A stretch of 64,000 bases of DNA, taken from positions 5,109,001 through 5,173,000 of the forward strand of contig NC_059401.1 of assembly GCF_905220565.1 (NCBI RefSeq), read 5' to 3'. Below are positions 11,001 through 21,351 of this stretch, one piece after another. Numbering within the stretch: the stretch's first letter is position 1; the number at the start of each line of letters is the position of its first letter. This stretch comes from Melitaea cinxia. Its lineage: Eukaryota > Arthropoda > Insecta > Lepidoptera > Nymphalidae. The translations under genes were made by a program, and so were the position numbers. Below the pieces are notes generated by a model, which saw nothing but the letters and a program-made list of their open reading frames with translations, did not search any database and was not told the DNA's origin.

Positions 11001-14000
11001 TTAGTTGTCTTGGCGCTCAAGGTTACACTTACATCCGTTGCGCGGGCATCACGTTCGAACGCAATGCTCGCGCTATGCAAGTTTATTAGCTTGAATACGT
11101 GTTTATTGAGTTGTAGTTAAAACAGTGGCTATATATTCATACATATACATTTCTTTCAAAATATTCTTTTAAATAAAATTTAGCAGTTTGGAAATGCATC
11201 GTTACTGATGGTGCGTATTCTAAGCCTAGTACAAAGTTTATCTTTACCTCCTTTAATCGTTATTTAAGTATTTAGAACAAAAATAATGGTAATTTGCGAC
11301 CAGCTTAAAAATATAAATTATAGAAGTAATGTATGACGTTTCAAGATCTGCACGATTGCAAGGCACATCTGAGTATTGACTTACGTAGCAAATATTCCAA
11401 AGAATAAAACTCCATTAAGTAGTAACCACTTCAAATAAGGCGGTTTTATTAACGGTAAACTTTGTTGAACCAAAGATCTAAGAAACGATTCCTTTATTTT
11501 TTGATTCTCTTCAGATAGTTTTAAGCTTTTTACCTGAAATCAAATACTGTGTTATTAATGATTTCGACGTTTGGAGAGTTAGGATGGAGGTCGAGACAAA
11601 ATATGCAGTAGGTAAATAAAAATACGCGCAAAGTAACAGTTTCAAAGTGTTTTGCTATTATTTCGAAGTAGTTATATGGTGAGTAGTATAGGAGTTTCCA
11701 ATTTTATAAACAACTAGCAACGCGCCTCGGCTTCAGACGGATGCAATGCTGATACTAAGTATAAAATATAAAATAAATATTTACAATGTAAGCGCAAAAT
11801 AATGTGTATATTTAGGATATCACTTTAGAAACCTCTAAAACTATCAGTGTTCCTTCCTCTGGAAACACTCTATTTACTAAAGGAACCCACATCAAAATCC
11901 GTTGTGTAGTTTTAAGATCTAAGCATACACACAGCGGAAAGCGACTTTGTTTTTTAACCGACTTCAAAAAAGAAGGAGGTTACTCAATTTAATGTATTTT
12001 AATGTATGTTCGGTTCGGGGATAACTTCGTCGTTTATGAACCGATTTTAATAATTCTTTTTTAGTTGGAAAGGACATATCTTAAGCGTGTTACCATGATA
12101 AGGAAACCCGGATTTGATGATGGGGTCCCAGAGAAATCGAGGGAGACCCTCGAAAATCCGCATAACTGTTTACCGCATGTCTGTGTTTTTTTCTGGGTGT
12201 GCTGATTTTGATGATTTTTAATTAAATCGAAAGCCGATGTTTACCATGTGGTCACATTTAAATTTCATCGAGATCTGATTACAACTTTTGGAGTAATCTT
12301 TGATAATGCGTATATACTTGACTATTTTTTTGTCTACCTACGTTGTTTTACTTGTTGATGTAATTGAAGTCGTTTTTTTTTCGCTTACTGGCAAACACAA
12401 TTATTATATACTATTTAATGATATGTATAGTCGTGTAGCATTCGTTGCCTTTAATGTTCGTTCGAGACACCTTCATTGCATTCTATTAACACTTCAGTGT
12501 TGAAATATGTTTTAGAATAATTAACGGCACAGTAAAACTTATAATTTTCAACCAACGTATGTATTCATATACGACGATTTTAAACATTCTATATAATATT
12601 ATTCTGTATAATTTATTTGTAGGAAAATAAAATAATGTAACGTACTAATAATATATAAGGTGTTCGACTCCTAGCTAGGTTCCATCAAATAGGAAGTTCC
12701 ATAGGTATAATAAATCACGTCCCAACCGAAAAAAAAAAAATTCTAGCCCAATTTTTAATTTGATTTTGATTCAATAGATGAGCTACTTTGATAGTACGTT
12801 CCGCATAATACCTTTCGTGAGCGCGTAAGCACGGCTATAAGTTACAAAAACATTCTAGGAGAAAAAAAAATCGTTTCCATATGCGGTTCTTTTTTTTTCA
12901 ACAGTTACAGGTTCTGGGGTTTACTCAGAAGACCTGAATATCCACATCTCTTCGCCATTGGGAATCCACATTACCGTCTTCCAGGCGGAATGCATGGGAA
13001 TCATAATAGCAACAATAGCGATCAATTCTAGACAGGTACAGGGTTTTCCAATTCGTATACTTTCCGATAGCAGATCGGTCCTGCAAGCCCTACATTATGA
13101 TATCAGGGCTAATATACGAGTGCCATCGAGCTCTGACGAAGGTAAGTGAAACAATCACCATTACCCTTCAATGGATAAAGGGCCACAGTGGATCGCGAGG
13201 CAACGACGTGGCCGATCGACTGGCGAGGAATGGATTGGAGATGAGGGTCCACGGACCTGAACCCATTCTGCCTCTACCTTTCGGATAGCTGCGCAGCCAG
13301 CTGCGACACAACACCAAGGTAATGCACCAAGAATAATGGACAAACCTAACTATCTGCAGGCAGACCAAGAAAGTTCTTCCGACGATCAACCCAGGATTGT
13401 CCCGCAAACTTCGCGGTTATGGGAAAGCCCAGCTCCGACTTGTCGGGGCTCTTACCGGACATGCCTTGCTTAACAAGCACTTACACAATTTAGGTGTTAT
13501 AGACAGTCCCCTATGCAGAGCGTGCATGGAGGCAGAAGAAACGGCCTCACATATCCTGCTGGAATACGGTAATGTGGCGAACTACAGGGCACTACGCCCC
13601 AGGATACCGAGGTAACTCCAGGAAGTCGTCGACAACGCGAAGAGTCTGCTAGGCTTTCTCAAGGAGCTAGGCTGGCACGAATAGTGCCCCCAGCCAATCA
13701 CGTAAAAAAGGCGCACTAAAACGTCGAATTGCGGAAAACAGCCCGTGCAAAACAACAAACAATAAACAAACATGCGGTTCCTTTGCTTTTGGAATGCGAC
13801 AGTTAGCATTAATTTCACTTTATCAACGTTTTTAGGGGTAAGAAAAATGGTATTCGACGGTTATGCAAAAGTACGTTGCCAGAGTATTTCATATATTAAG
13901 AAAAAGTAAAATTTAAAAAAAGGTTTTTTTTTCATAAAAAAAGGTAAAAAAGATTTTTTTTTCATATGGAACGTGATCTTTTTCATCTATAGAACCCCCC

Positions 14001-17000
14001 ATTTAAAGGAACGGTCAGTTAGATATACATATGTATGTTTGAGTTATATGTGTTTTTAAACGGATAGTAATAAATAACTTACTGGATAATCGGAAGCTGG
14101 TTTTCTTTTGTTTCCAGCATATATTTTCCCTAATGTGTTTAATGATTCCTCGTGTTTTCCTTTCGCAAGAAGAAACTTAGGACTTTCTGGACCAAAAGAC
14201 ATAAGTAAAGCGCTTATAATAAAAGAACTTGAATATAAAATCGTAAGTAGCCTCCAAGATCGGAAATCATATGCCCCGAAATTAACTCTAAAGTCGAGAG
14301 GTAGTATCGCCCACGCTAGCACTGAAACAATATTTTTATTATAATTTTAGTAAAAATTGTCTTTTATGCTCTAAATAAAAATCCATTTTAATTTTTTTTT
14401 TCTATCTAGCATATCTCTATATTACGAAATTTATTAAGAGTTATAAAGTTAGCATATCAGTGATAAATTAATAGATCAATAGTCCGCGATTGCCAGACTG
14501 CCAGTCATTTTATAAAAGCTGATAGTTCCTCAGTGCATGTACCAACGCAGTATACACAGTTAAAAGCAATGCACAAATATGAAGTTCAACTCATAGTGGC
14601 TGTGGTCATTGGCATAGAGAGTGGTTTTTGCCGCTCAAAAAAATTTGTTACCCGGGGCCCACTGAAAAGTTGCCGCCCCTACCAATTCATTTAATTTTTT
14701 TACGAAATTAATTTAACACACTCATTCCAAGCATAATTTTCGCTATTTTCATTAACCGACTTTTAAAAAAAGGTGAAGGTTTTCAATTCTACTGTATTTT
14801 TTATGTGTGTTACTTGGCTTTGACAGATAGCAGGTGTCAAATTAATAATCAATAAGCTGATGTTGGGTTTTAAACAGGAAAAATTTCAGTAATCAATATG
14901 CAAAACAATTTCCTATTTATCTCAATGTCACATTAACACATTTACATATTAAAATTTAAAAATGTAATCCATGTTACGGCGCATTCGATCAGTTATATTT
15001 TTAAAAGAAGTAAAACACCAAGGCTGGTTTGCATATATTGCATATCTGGCAAGCTACCTGTATCGTTTTGTCATGATAATGAATAAGTAGCACGTAGCAA
15101 ACCTATGCTGTTTTAACATCGTGTTCAAAACTTTATCTTTACTTATATTTTAATTAATTATCTTAGTTGTTTGCTTAGGTTTAAGTTTTACGTCAGTAAA
15201 CAAGTTGTATGTCAGTTTTGTGCAATCGTAAATAGACATACAAGGATTACAATATAAGGATTAAATATTTTTAAAAGTTCCTTATTCATTCTTCCGTGAT
15301 CGTGTTTAATTTTATTTGTTTTGTGTATTATTAGTTCTACGCAAGACATTTATTGCTATTTTACTTGCAATAAAAATAGTAGATAAAAGAAACTTACAAG
15401 GAACAATGGCTGATCCACATATTTGCATAGCGTTGGTTATAGACATTGTGATATCTCTGTATTTTTGAGGTATTATTTCTCCAATAAACGAATACGGCAC
15501 GGACGCTGGACATGCTATGCTGTAAAGTAAAACGTGTAGTTAAAATATGTCAAAAACTAATATTCATAATTAATACAACTTTTCATTCTTTTAAGGATGT
15601 TGAGGATATTAATTGCTTTTTTAATCTTTCTCAATCCTTATATTTTGATCTTATATTATTATATTTTTGACGCGATTCAGCCTGTAACATCCTACTGCTG
15701 GGCATAGGCCTCTCTCTCTATCTAGGAGAAGGATTAGAGCTTAATGTATCACGCTGCTTCCCTGCGGGTTGGCGGATGTACTCCTATAGTCTAATATATG
15801 ACAGATATATAACTATGAGTAAAAATTGCTATCAGGTGGACATGATAACGACCGGGACCGATTGCTTAACGTACTCTCCGAGGCACGGTGGGAGACTCAA
15901 AAGGACAGGCATCAAAAGCGGAAAGAAATATTTGTACAAATACCATACCATATCCACCCCGAGCGGGAATCGAACCCGCAAACCACCGGTCTTTAGGCAC
16001 GTACCTACATGGCAGACGCACCAACACACCAGAGCGGTTGCGAAAACGGAAGACAATATTATCTATTACAAATAAATAAAATTGAAGTGTCTGTTTGTAA
16101 TATAAATATAGCCGCTTTTTTCTAAATGCATATGGTTGTATACACGATACATATAATATAGCATTTTTTACATTTTTTGTCTGTCTGTCTGTATGTCTGT
16201 CTGTCTGTTTGTTCTGACTAATCTCTGAAACCTGGACCTATTTTGACAGGATTTTCACTAGCAGATAGTCGATGTAATAAGGAGTAACTTAGGCTACTTT
16301 TATTTTAGAAATTTATTTACGTTATAACTCTGCAAACTGAACAATAACTTTTTGTTAAATTCCACGCCGACGAAGTCGCGGGCACAGTTTTTGTAAATAC
16401 TAAAGAAAATAAGGAAACGGCTTAAAAGTTAAAATAACTTCAAAACTGTCTTACCATAACGCTGAAAGGAGTTTGAATACAGTAAAACTATTAATTTCAG
16501 GCATAAATGCAGCTAGTACACCGAAAGTACCAGCAGCCAGTGAGCTGGACACAATCATTACCTTTCTTCCTCTAGTATCCGTAAGGTAGCCCCAGGGAAA
16601 TGATGTTACGACTATGCCTAAAAACAGGATAAATTTTCAACCTATGTAAAAAAGAAATACAACTAGATAGAAGGTACCAGTGTTGCAATTAGTCATTATA
16701 TAAAATAAATTATCGTAATGAGGTGTAAAGTAAAGAACCAGGTTTACAGTTTTTTGTTACACTAACAACCTAATCCTCTCTAATTGGCTTATGAATACCT
16801 GGCATCTAAAACTTAAGTAGACATATCCTGTTGCATATTTTCTTCTTTTAACTGTTTTTTTTTAATTATTGGAAGAATATGGTACAGGTAAGTACATATA
16901 GGCTTTATTTTAAATATTGGATATTGATCAATGATAATAAAATTTAATTCTCATTGTCTTTATTTTTTCTTTTTTGTATTGTTTTAGCAGGCTCTGATGT

Positions 17001-20000
17001 CAATGTCCGGAAGCCGCGGCGTTAAATAAGCGAAAACCTGTAATAATTATTTTTCGACTATATTAAATATTTATATATATATATATTTTTTTGGTCTGGC
17101 TTTTTAATATCTCCATGTTTTAAACATTAAAGTGAATCAATGCGGATACATTGTTTTTATATTTATAAACAGTATAATTACCTTGTTGTAAAGTTTGTAC
17201 AATTAGACTGTTTTTGAATTGCTTTTGAGCTAAAAATGCGAAAAAAGACGATGTGAATAAAAGAAAAGCTAACCCGCTGAAAGTTAAAATTTTAAAATCT
17301 CTAGCGTTCGGGTTATTTAAGTCGCTCCCTATAATCCCTTAAATCTGGTCTCTTTACTATCTACGTTCATTTGTGTGAAACTTTCAGACATCAAAAACTT
17401 AATACATCAAAAATTAAAACATCTGGATAATAAAATAAACCTATCATGTATATGTGTTCCATAGCACTTTTTTTTTAAATGTTTAGTGACTCAATTATAT
17501 TTCATTATTTTTCTGTATAATTCTAATTTTGATTTCATAAAAAGATTGTATTAGCTCAAAAAGTTGATCATCCAGTACCTGTAGGTATTAATAAAAATAG
17601 GTGTTTCTAATAATAAGCAACCTGGTAAGCTATCAACAATGCGTTAACTATTAGTCACTATAAGATCATTCTATTCCATGCATATTTATGGTTAAATTCA
17701 TATGGTATAAATCAAAATTAAGCAGGAAAACTATCAATTAGTTTTTAGAAGTAACCATTTCTTAAAAATATACAAAGAAAATGAATAACTAAAGAAAGTA
17801 TCTGTAATTTGTTACCATTAGTCTTGTCAATCATATGTAAATAATCTTCTCATTTTATATGCTTACCTATATATATTATATATGGTGGTTATTGTTGTGT
17901 GGTTACGGCAGTAAAGAATCTAGTCACCCCCTCTTTTGCTGTGGATGTCGTAAAAGGCGACTAAGGGATCACACAGTTCCACTACTACCTTGAATCTTGA
18001 AGCCGACTAATGGTGGGACAACCATGCAACTGCTGGCTTTGAAATATACAGGCCGAAGACGGGCAGCAGCGTCTTAGGTGCCACAAAGCCAACCCTGCGG
18101 TTACCAAACCGGCTTCCTCGGCTACTCGCCATTTACGGCGTGAACTTGTGGAGGCCTATGTCCAGCAGTGGACTGCGATAGGATGAAGTAATGGTAGTTA
18201 TTTGTAGTACGTGTAATTCTTACCAATATATGGCATTGAACCTATGAGTCCACGTTGCGAGTCACTCATCTGTAGGTCACATCTGGCAGCTGGAAGGATG
18301 TACGAATATCCCACCGTATCTATTATTGTAGATATTAAGAACAGGGCCAAGGCCAAACTGTATCTTATGTTATACCAACCGGTACCTACAAAAAATTGGA
18401 TTAATATAACTGAATAAATAAATGTGTTAGTACTTACAAAAAAAAAAAAAACAATTTGAATTTTCATCGACAAATTTAAAAATGAGAGCAGTTTAAGAAT
18501 GAGGTGGAAATTATCAAAGTAGTCGAACTCAAGTGAATACACAATATTAGCGATAGCTCAAAAAGTACTTATCAGATCTATACTAATAAATAAAATTGGA
18601 GTGTCTGTTTGTAATATTAAAATAACCGCTTTTTACTAAATGCATTTGGATGTATACACACGGTTAAATATAGCAAAATAACATTTTTTAAAACAATTTT
18701 TGTCTGTCTGTCTGTCTGTTTGTTCCGGCTAATTTCTGAAATAGCCAGACCGATTTTGACTCGACTTTCACTGGCAGATAGCTAATGTAATAAGGAGTAA
18801 CTAAGGCTATTTTTATTTTAGAAATGTGTGTATCTTATAACTCTGCCAACTGAACAATATTTTTTTAACTAACTTCCAAAAAGGAGGAGGTTCTCAATTC
18901 GACTGTATATATTTTTTGGTATGTATGTTACTTCAGAACTTTTGACTGGGTGGACCGATTTCGACAATTTTTTTTTTATTAATCATAAGGTGGTGTGTGT
19001 CATTTGGTCCCATTTAAATTTATTTGAGATCTAACAACTACTTTTTGAGTTATATCTAATAAAGCGTTTTTTACTTGACTATTTTTTCGTCGACCTACGT
19101 TGTATTATACCGCATAACTTTTTACTGGATGTACCGATTTTGATGATTTTTAATTTAATCGAAAGCTGGTGTTTATCATGTGGTCATATTTAAATTTCAT
19201 CGAGATCTGATAACAACTTTTTGAGTAATCTTTGATAACTCGTATTTACTTGAATATTTTTTCGTCGACCTACGTTGTATTACACTTGTCGATGTAATTG
19301 AAGTCGGTTTTTTTTTTCGTTTGCGAGCAAATACAATTATTGTTAAATTCCACACGAAGGCACAGCTAGTCTCAAATATTAAAAGGGACCACATGATAAG
19401 CACAAACACCAGCAAAAAACTACGAAATATCACATACATGTAAGTAAGATAAGCTCGTTAAGAAAAAATTAATATAATATGCGAAGTTTAAAAATATAAT
19501 TATACACTTGTTTCGCAGTGTAGCCTTATTCTCTACCGTATAGTCAAAAAGAATAGAATATTTGTATTTTTTTAAGTATAATTACTTATTATATACTTTA
19601 TTTATAAATAATCTTGAAGTTGGGATACACTTTAAAATATTTTCGTTAAATCCTAATGTAAGTCTAGTTTTAAAATTAAACAAAATACAGTTTGAACATA
19701 TTCATATGAACAGTACGATCATAAATATACGAGATATCTGAGTACGGATATAGTGAGGCGGCGTCTGGCTGAAGCAAATTTAAAACCATTAAGACCTGCA
19801 AATGGACCAAAACTAGAAAGACGCCACAGAAACTCAAGGTTGAATTATGGTAGAGAAAAGGAGAATTAGACTCTGAGTGACTGTTCAAGAGTTATGTTTT
19901 CAGATGACTCTATATTTTGCAAGCTCGCGGACGCAACACAAAGTACTAAAATTCGTGAAAACGTTACATCTGTAACCAATCGGTCCACCCAGAAAAAAGT

Positions 20001-21351
20001 TCTAAAGTAGCATTAAAAAATTCAGTCGGATTGAAAACCTCCTCCTTTTTTGGAAGTTGATTAAAAAAGTAATCATGCGTTTGTTTAATATTCATTCATT
20101 CATTAGATCAATGACTTCCAATAGTGGCGTTTGTTTAATATGGCGCCGCATAAACGAAATTTTTTGTAGACACAACTGTCATTATATATAATATTTACAA
20201 TTTAATGAAATAAAAATAGTTTTGTTTTTAAGCTGTTGATTTGAAATAAGGATACGTAAGAGCTTCTTTTAATTATTTTAAACGTGACAAAAAACAAAGT
20301 TTATTAAAGAATTATTACAATTTGAACCAAACAAAACGACTAACGTATTTTGAAACCGGTTCTGAATCTTTGTTGATACAACTGTTAGGTTTTGTTATAG
20401 TGAATTAAGCTCGATGCATAAAAGCAATATCAATATTTTAAAAGCTTTTACTGCGAGTATTAGCTATGTATTATGTGATTATTTTTATATTAATTTCTAT
20501 TGTTTAGTTTATAAATAGAGTATTTATTTCTTGCCAATATTCATAGTAAGTAGTGAAATTAAAGTGACTATTCCATAAAATTAGAATAGCATTTAGTGGC
20601 ATTTATAACATTTTTGAAAATAAGTAAATATAGTACGTATATACCTACGTATAATAATATCTATGTGTAAAGATTTACCATTAACGTATTAATCTATCTA
20701 TACTAATAAATGGAGAGCTGATTTTTTGTTCGGTTATAGTGCGAAAACTACTGAACCGATTGGAATAATACTCAGCGTGTTTCAGAGAAGGTTTTAGCAT
20801 ATGATATGTTGGTGATCACTTATCGTGTAATAAAATATAAACGAACAAAGACTTTACTACATTATTTACACTTTACAGTTTTTTTATGAACACTGATTAT
20901 TTTAATTATCATATATCAGAATACTGCTATGTTTTGGTTAATGTAACATCGGTATCGCTTATTTACAATAAAAAAAAAACTATTAGTGTTGCGATAAAAC
21001 AATCAAAAACTCGTAATAAATGTTATAAAATAAAGAACCATCATAATATTTTTATAGTTATTATTGACAAAATCGTAACGTAAAATTTAGTTCTAAGTAA
21101 CTATAGGTACATCTTAGTATAAATATGTAATGATAGTGCTTTTAAATCTTCTTTAAAATGTATCATTATCTTTATCATTAATGAAATTTTAGTAAAATCA
21201 TCAAAGAAAATATAATCATAGTCATTTTTTTTATAATATACCAAATATATTAATATTTACCGGCCACAGACAGTGCGTGATCCAATTCAACTGCAGTATC
21301 TTTTTCATTGTCAACTGTTTCTGAAATTGTTTCAATAGAACTCTTAACCAT
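4989..21351 (-). CDS. MFS transporter, SV2/sugar-transporter-like, 10 exons (gene span)
   Basis: Ten exons splice into one open frame of 518 codons with GT-AG boundaries and matching phases. The product is a polytopic membrane carrier: a short hydrophilic N-terminus (1-34), then about twelve hydrophobic segments. Family signatures visible are motif A after the second membrane segment (GYLTDTRGRK, residues 94-103), PESPKFL at 224-230 before the long cytoplasmic loop, and a PTNLRG motif at 440-445, as in synaptic vesicle glycoprotein 2-like and organic-cation-type carriers. The extracellular loop near 320-355 has several Asn and Cys residues. The substrate cannot be read from sequence. The tttatt hexamers at about 4825 and 4874 are candidate polyadenylation signals on the minus strand. 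Introns hold many transposons but every exon is intact, so the gene looks functional. A 5' non-coding exon could lie upstream. Confidence 0.9.
5130..5516 (+). repeat. RTE-tailed short element (family B)
   Basis: Near-complete copy: gtacggcagac, the cacctcctctcttcctgtgg block, CTGCCCAGCGTGGTGACTAT, and tail CAGTGGACTGTGATAGGCTG followed by (ATG)n. It sits in the last intron of the transporter, right after exon 10. Confidence 0.75.
6004..6131 (-). CDS. MFS transporter exon 9
   Basis: 128 bases, residues 444-487, reading GMAISLTMMIGRTGSIVG, a conserved helix 11 region. The acceptor is ATTTACAG and the donor AC|GTAAGTC. Confidence 0.88.
6889..7230 (-). mobile_element. tRNA-derived SINE (family A), minus strand
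   Basis: On the minus strand the head has box A-like and box B (GGGTTCGATCCCC) motifs. The body reads GTGCCTCGGAGAGCACGTTA and the tail GGCCTATCCCCAGTAG ... AGGCTGAAG. The 9-base word cctacaaac directly flanks both sides (6880-6888 and 7231-7239), a target duplication. Confidence 0.85.
7262..7320 (-). repeat. Family B tail fragment
   Basis: cagttcactgctggacatag and gcctccctaagttcgtgcc match the last ~55 bases of the RTE-tailed short element. Confidence 0.6.
7456..7757 (-). pseudogene. Transposase C-terminal remnant (Lys-rich linker and Cys finger)
   Basis: A Lys-rich frame (7557-7757) is followed, in another frame, by WLCQLCKEDYQENMIQCLKC and KDWV (about 7456-7545). The CxxC...CxxC pattern resembles the PHD-like finger that ends many pogo/jerky-type transposases. 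Frames are broken, so it is a relic. Confidence 0.6.
7815..7916 (-). pseudogene. Transposase N-terminal HTH_Psq remnant
   Basis: An open frame from ATG 7916 reads MNEILEKHRNGEIGFNEACR then RHNIPKPTLRRHF and a stop. The E-x-G-x-x-x-x-EACRR-x-x-IP-x-xTLRR pattern is the pipsqueak helix-turn-helix found in pogo-like transposases. It stops where the catalytic domain should begin. Confidence 0.75.
8602..8900 (-). CDS. MFS transporter exon 8
   Basis: 299 bases, residues 345-444. Three hydrophobic helices end at VEIFPTNLR, the family's helix 10-11 motif. The acceptor is GTTATAG and the donor AAG|GTATGT. Confidence 0.88.
8986..9091 (-). CDS. MFS transporter exon 7
   Basis: 106 bases, residues 309-344, reading LNGLYMWVPDILNRVL and then a polar loop with an NQT glycosylation sequon. 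It has an SV2-like arrangement. The acceptor is CGATTTCAG and the donor CAG|GTAGATA. Confidence 0.86.
9186..9400 (-). repeat. SINE family A head fragment
   Basis: The minus strand contains CGCTGGCTGTCGCTGGTTCG followed by ATCCCCGTTCATGAC and TTTTGTATCGGCCATATAG, the family A head and early body. It is diverged and truncated. It lies between transporter exons 6 and 7. Confidence 0.55.
9894..10217 (+). mobile_element. Helitron-like element, type 1
   Basis: Starts TCTATACAAATAAATAAAAT, has 'gtgtctgtttgtaatattaa', the 'gctaatctctgaaacgactg' block and 'ataaggagtaactta', and ends gcggctacagCTAGT. TC at the 5' end and CTAG at the 3' end with no TIR fits Helitrons. Confidence 0.65.
10225..10815 (+). 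mobile_element. SINE family A, plus copy split by an AT-rich insertion
   Basis: The body (10300-10460, with gatagcgatcgttactcat) and tail (10706-10815, with gaggcctatgcccagccgtg) are collinear with other copies. They are separated by about 240 bases beginning (ATTT)n, probably the 3' end of another minus-strand retroposon. The frame at 10477-10722 is within that AT-rich insert and is not a gene. Confidence 0.65.
11385..11533 (-). CDS. MFS transporter exon 6, central loop and helix 7
   Basis: 149 bases, residues 260-309. A charged loop (KSLKLSEENQKIKES) leads into the next helix (WLLLNGVLFFGIFAT). The acceptor is TTGATTTCAG and the donor AC|GTAAGTC. Confidence 0.86.
11703..11956 (-). repeat. 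Helitron-like fragment
   Basis: ACTAGCAACGCGCCTCGGC is the reverse of a Helitron-like 3' end. The interior is not otherwise matched in this window. Confidence 0.35.
11957..12405 (+). repeat. 'TTAACCGACTTC' repeat (family D)
   Basis: Starts ttaaccgacttcaaaaaaga and has modules 'ttactgg..gtgctgattttgatgatttttaatt' and 'gagatctgattacaactttt'. It ends gaagtcgtttttttttcgct...ggcaaacacaattatta. The same plan recurs at 18868-19342 and 39319-39926. Confidence 0.65.
12900..13768 (+). mobile_element. LINE 3' fragment with RNase H and CCHC tail
   Basis: Broken frames read GVYSEDLNIHISSPL and VFQAECMGI (RNase H Glu), RILSDSRSVLQAL (Asp), WIKGHSGSRGNDVADRLARN (His/Asp), then LTGHALLNKHLHNLGV and SPLCRACMEAEETASH, the C-terminal zinc motif. 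This is the end of an RNase H-bearing LINE (I/Loa-like). There is a frameshift near 13110-13150 and stops at about 13286 and 13337. It is 5'-truncated. 'atgcggttc' occurs at both edges (12881 and 13771), a likely target duplication. Confidence 0.75.
14083..14321 (-). CDS. MFS transporter exon 5
   Basis: 239 bases, residues 180-259. It holds a conserved SWR (201-203), a membrane helix (205-221), the PESPKFL motif (224-230) and the start of the central cytoplasmic loop. The acceptor is TTGTTTCAG and the donor CCA|GTAAGT. Confidence 0.88.
14480..14600 (+). repeat. Dispersed promoter-like repeat (copy 1)
   Basis: Contains gccagtcattttataaaagc, then cctcagtgcatg and agcaatgcacaaatatgaag. A related copy is at 28945-29056. 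A TATA-like box and a TCAGT initiator-like word lie about 20 bases apart. It is inside intron 4 of the transporter on the opposite strand. Confidence 0.4.
15398..15519 (-). CDS. MFS transporter exon 4
   Basis: 122 bases, residues 139-180, including VPYSFIGEIIPQKYRD, a typical helix 4-5 junction of the family. The donor is T|GTAAGTTTC and the acceptor CTTTACAG. Confidence 0.88.
15672..16050 (-). mobile_element. SINE family A body with a different tRNA head
   Basis: The tail and body (15674-15895) match family A. The head, read on the minus strand, is GCTCTGGTGTGTTGGTGCGT ... GCGGGTTCGATTCCCGCTCGG, unlike the head at 32.9 kb but like the head fragment at 42345-42415. It is a modular SINE. Confidence 0.7.
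16061..16388 (+). mobile_element. Helitron-like element, type 1
   Basis: 'caaataaataaaattgaagt', an extended (GTCT)n, 'gataaggagtaac'-type block and end gaagtcgcgggcacag without the final CTAGT. It lies next to transporter exon 3. Confidence 0.6.
16455..16617 (-). CDS. MFS transporter exon 3, motif A
   Basis: 163 bases, residues 85-139. It carries the MFS motif A (GYLTDTRGRK) between the second and third membrane helices. The acceptor is TGTTTTTAG and the donor GGTAAGACA. Confidence 0.88.
17896..18188 (+). repeat. RTE-tailed short element (family B)
   Basis: Starts gtgtggttacggcagtaaag and ends cagtggactgcgataggatg. Near complete; in intron 2 of the transporter, 35 bases from exon 2. Confidence 0.75.
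18224..18385 (-). CDS. MFS transporter exon 2
   Basis: Acceptor TTTTTTGTAG and donor GGTAAGAAT bound 162 bases coding residues 31-84. It contains the first membrane helix (YSLALALFLISTIIDTVGYS) and the start of the second (QRGLIGSMPYI). Confidence 0.88.
18577..19371 (+). mobile_element. Helitron-like element, type 1, with nested family D repeat
   Basis: TCTATACTAATAAATAAAAT start, (GTCT)n, and end cacaCTAGT-like 'ggcacagctagt' at 19371. At about 18868-19342 a family D repeat interrupts it: the host element stops after 'ccaactgaacaat' and resumes at 'gttaaattccac'. Confidence 0.65.
18868..19342 (+). repeat. 'TTAACCGACTTC' repeat (family D), nested
   Basis: Two internal modules of the type 'accgatttYgaYaa...gagatctRacaacta...cgtcgacctacgttgtatta' in tandem, ending gaagtcgg, a T run and 'cgtttgcgagcaaatacaat'. 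Confidence 0.65.
19753..19950 (+). pseudogene. Tc1-like transposase fragment
   Basis: Frame reads VRRRLAEANLKPLRPANGPK then LERRHRNSRLNYGREKEN, a TAG stop, and TLSDCSRVMFSDDSIFCKL. This matches the Tc1 plan of a basic RRRL..A.L..RRP segment followed by W-x-x-V-x-FSDES, with the first catalytic Asp kept. The stop replaces the expected Trp. No inverted ends were found. It is in intron 1 of the transporter. Confidence 0.7.
20030..20860. repeat. Family D and Helitron-like fragments
   Basis: 20020-20075 is the minus-strand start of family D (gattgaaaacctcctccttt). 20697-20860 starts ctatctatactaataaatgg with 'actactgaaccgattggaat', a Helitron-like 5' end lacking its 3' end. Confidence 0.45.
21261..21351 (-). 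CDS. MFS transporter exon 1 (start codon)
   Basis: Codes residues 1-30 plus one base, beginning MVKSSIETISETVDNEK, an acidic cytosolic leader with no signal peptide. The donor is G|GTAAATATT at 21260. The ATG at 21351 is chosen because it opens the only frame that splices in phase with exon 2. Confidence 0.82.
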
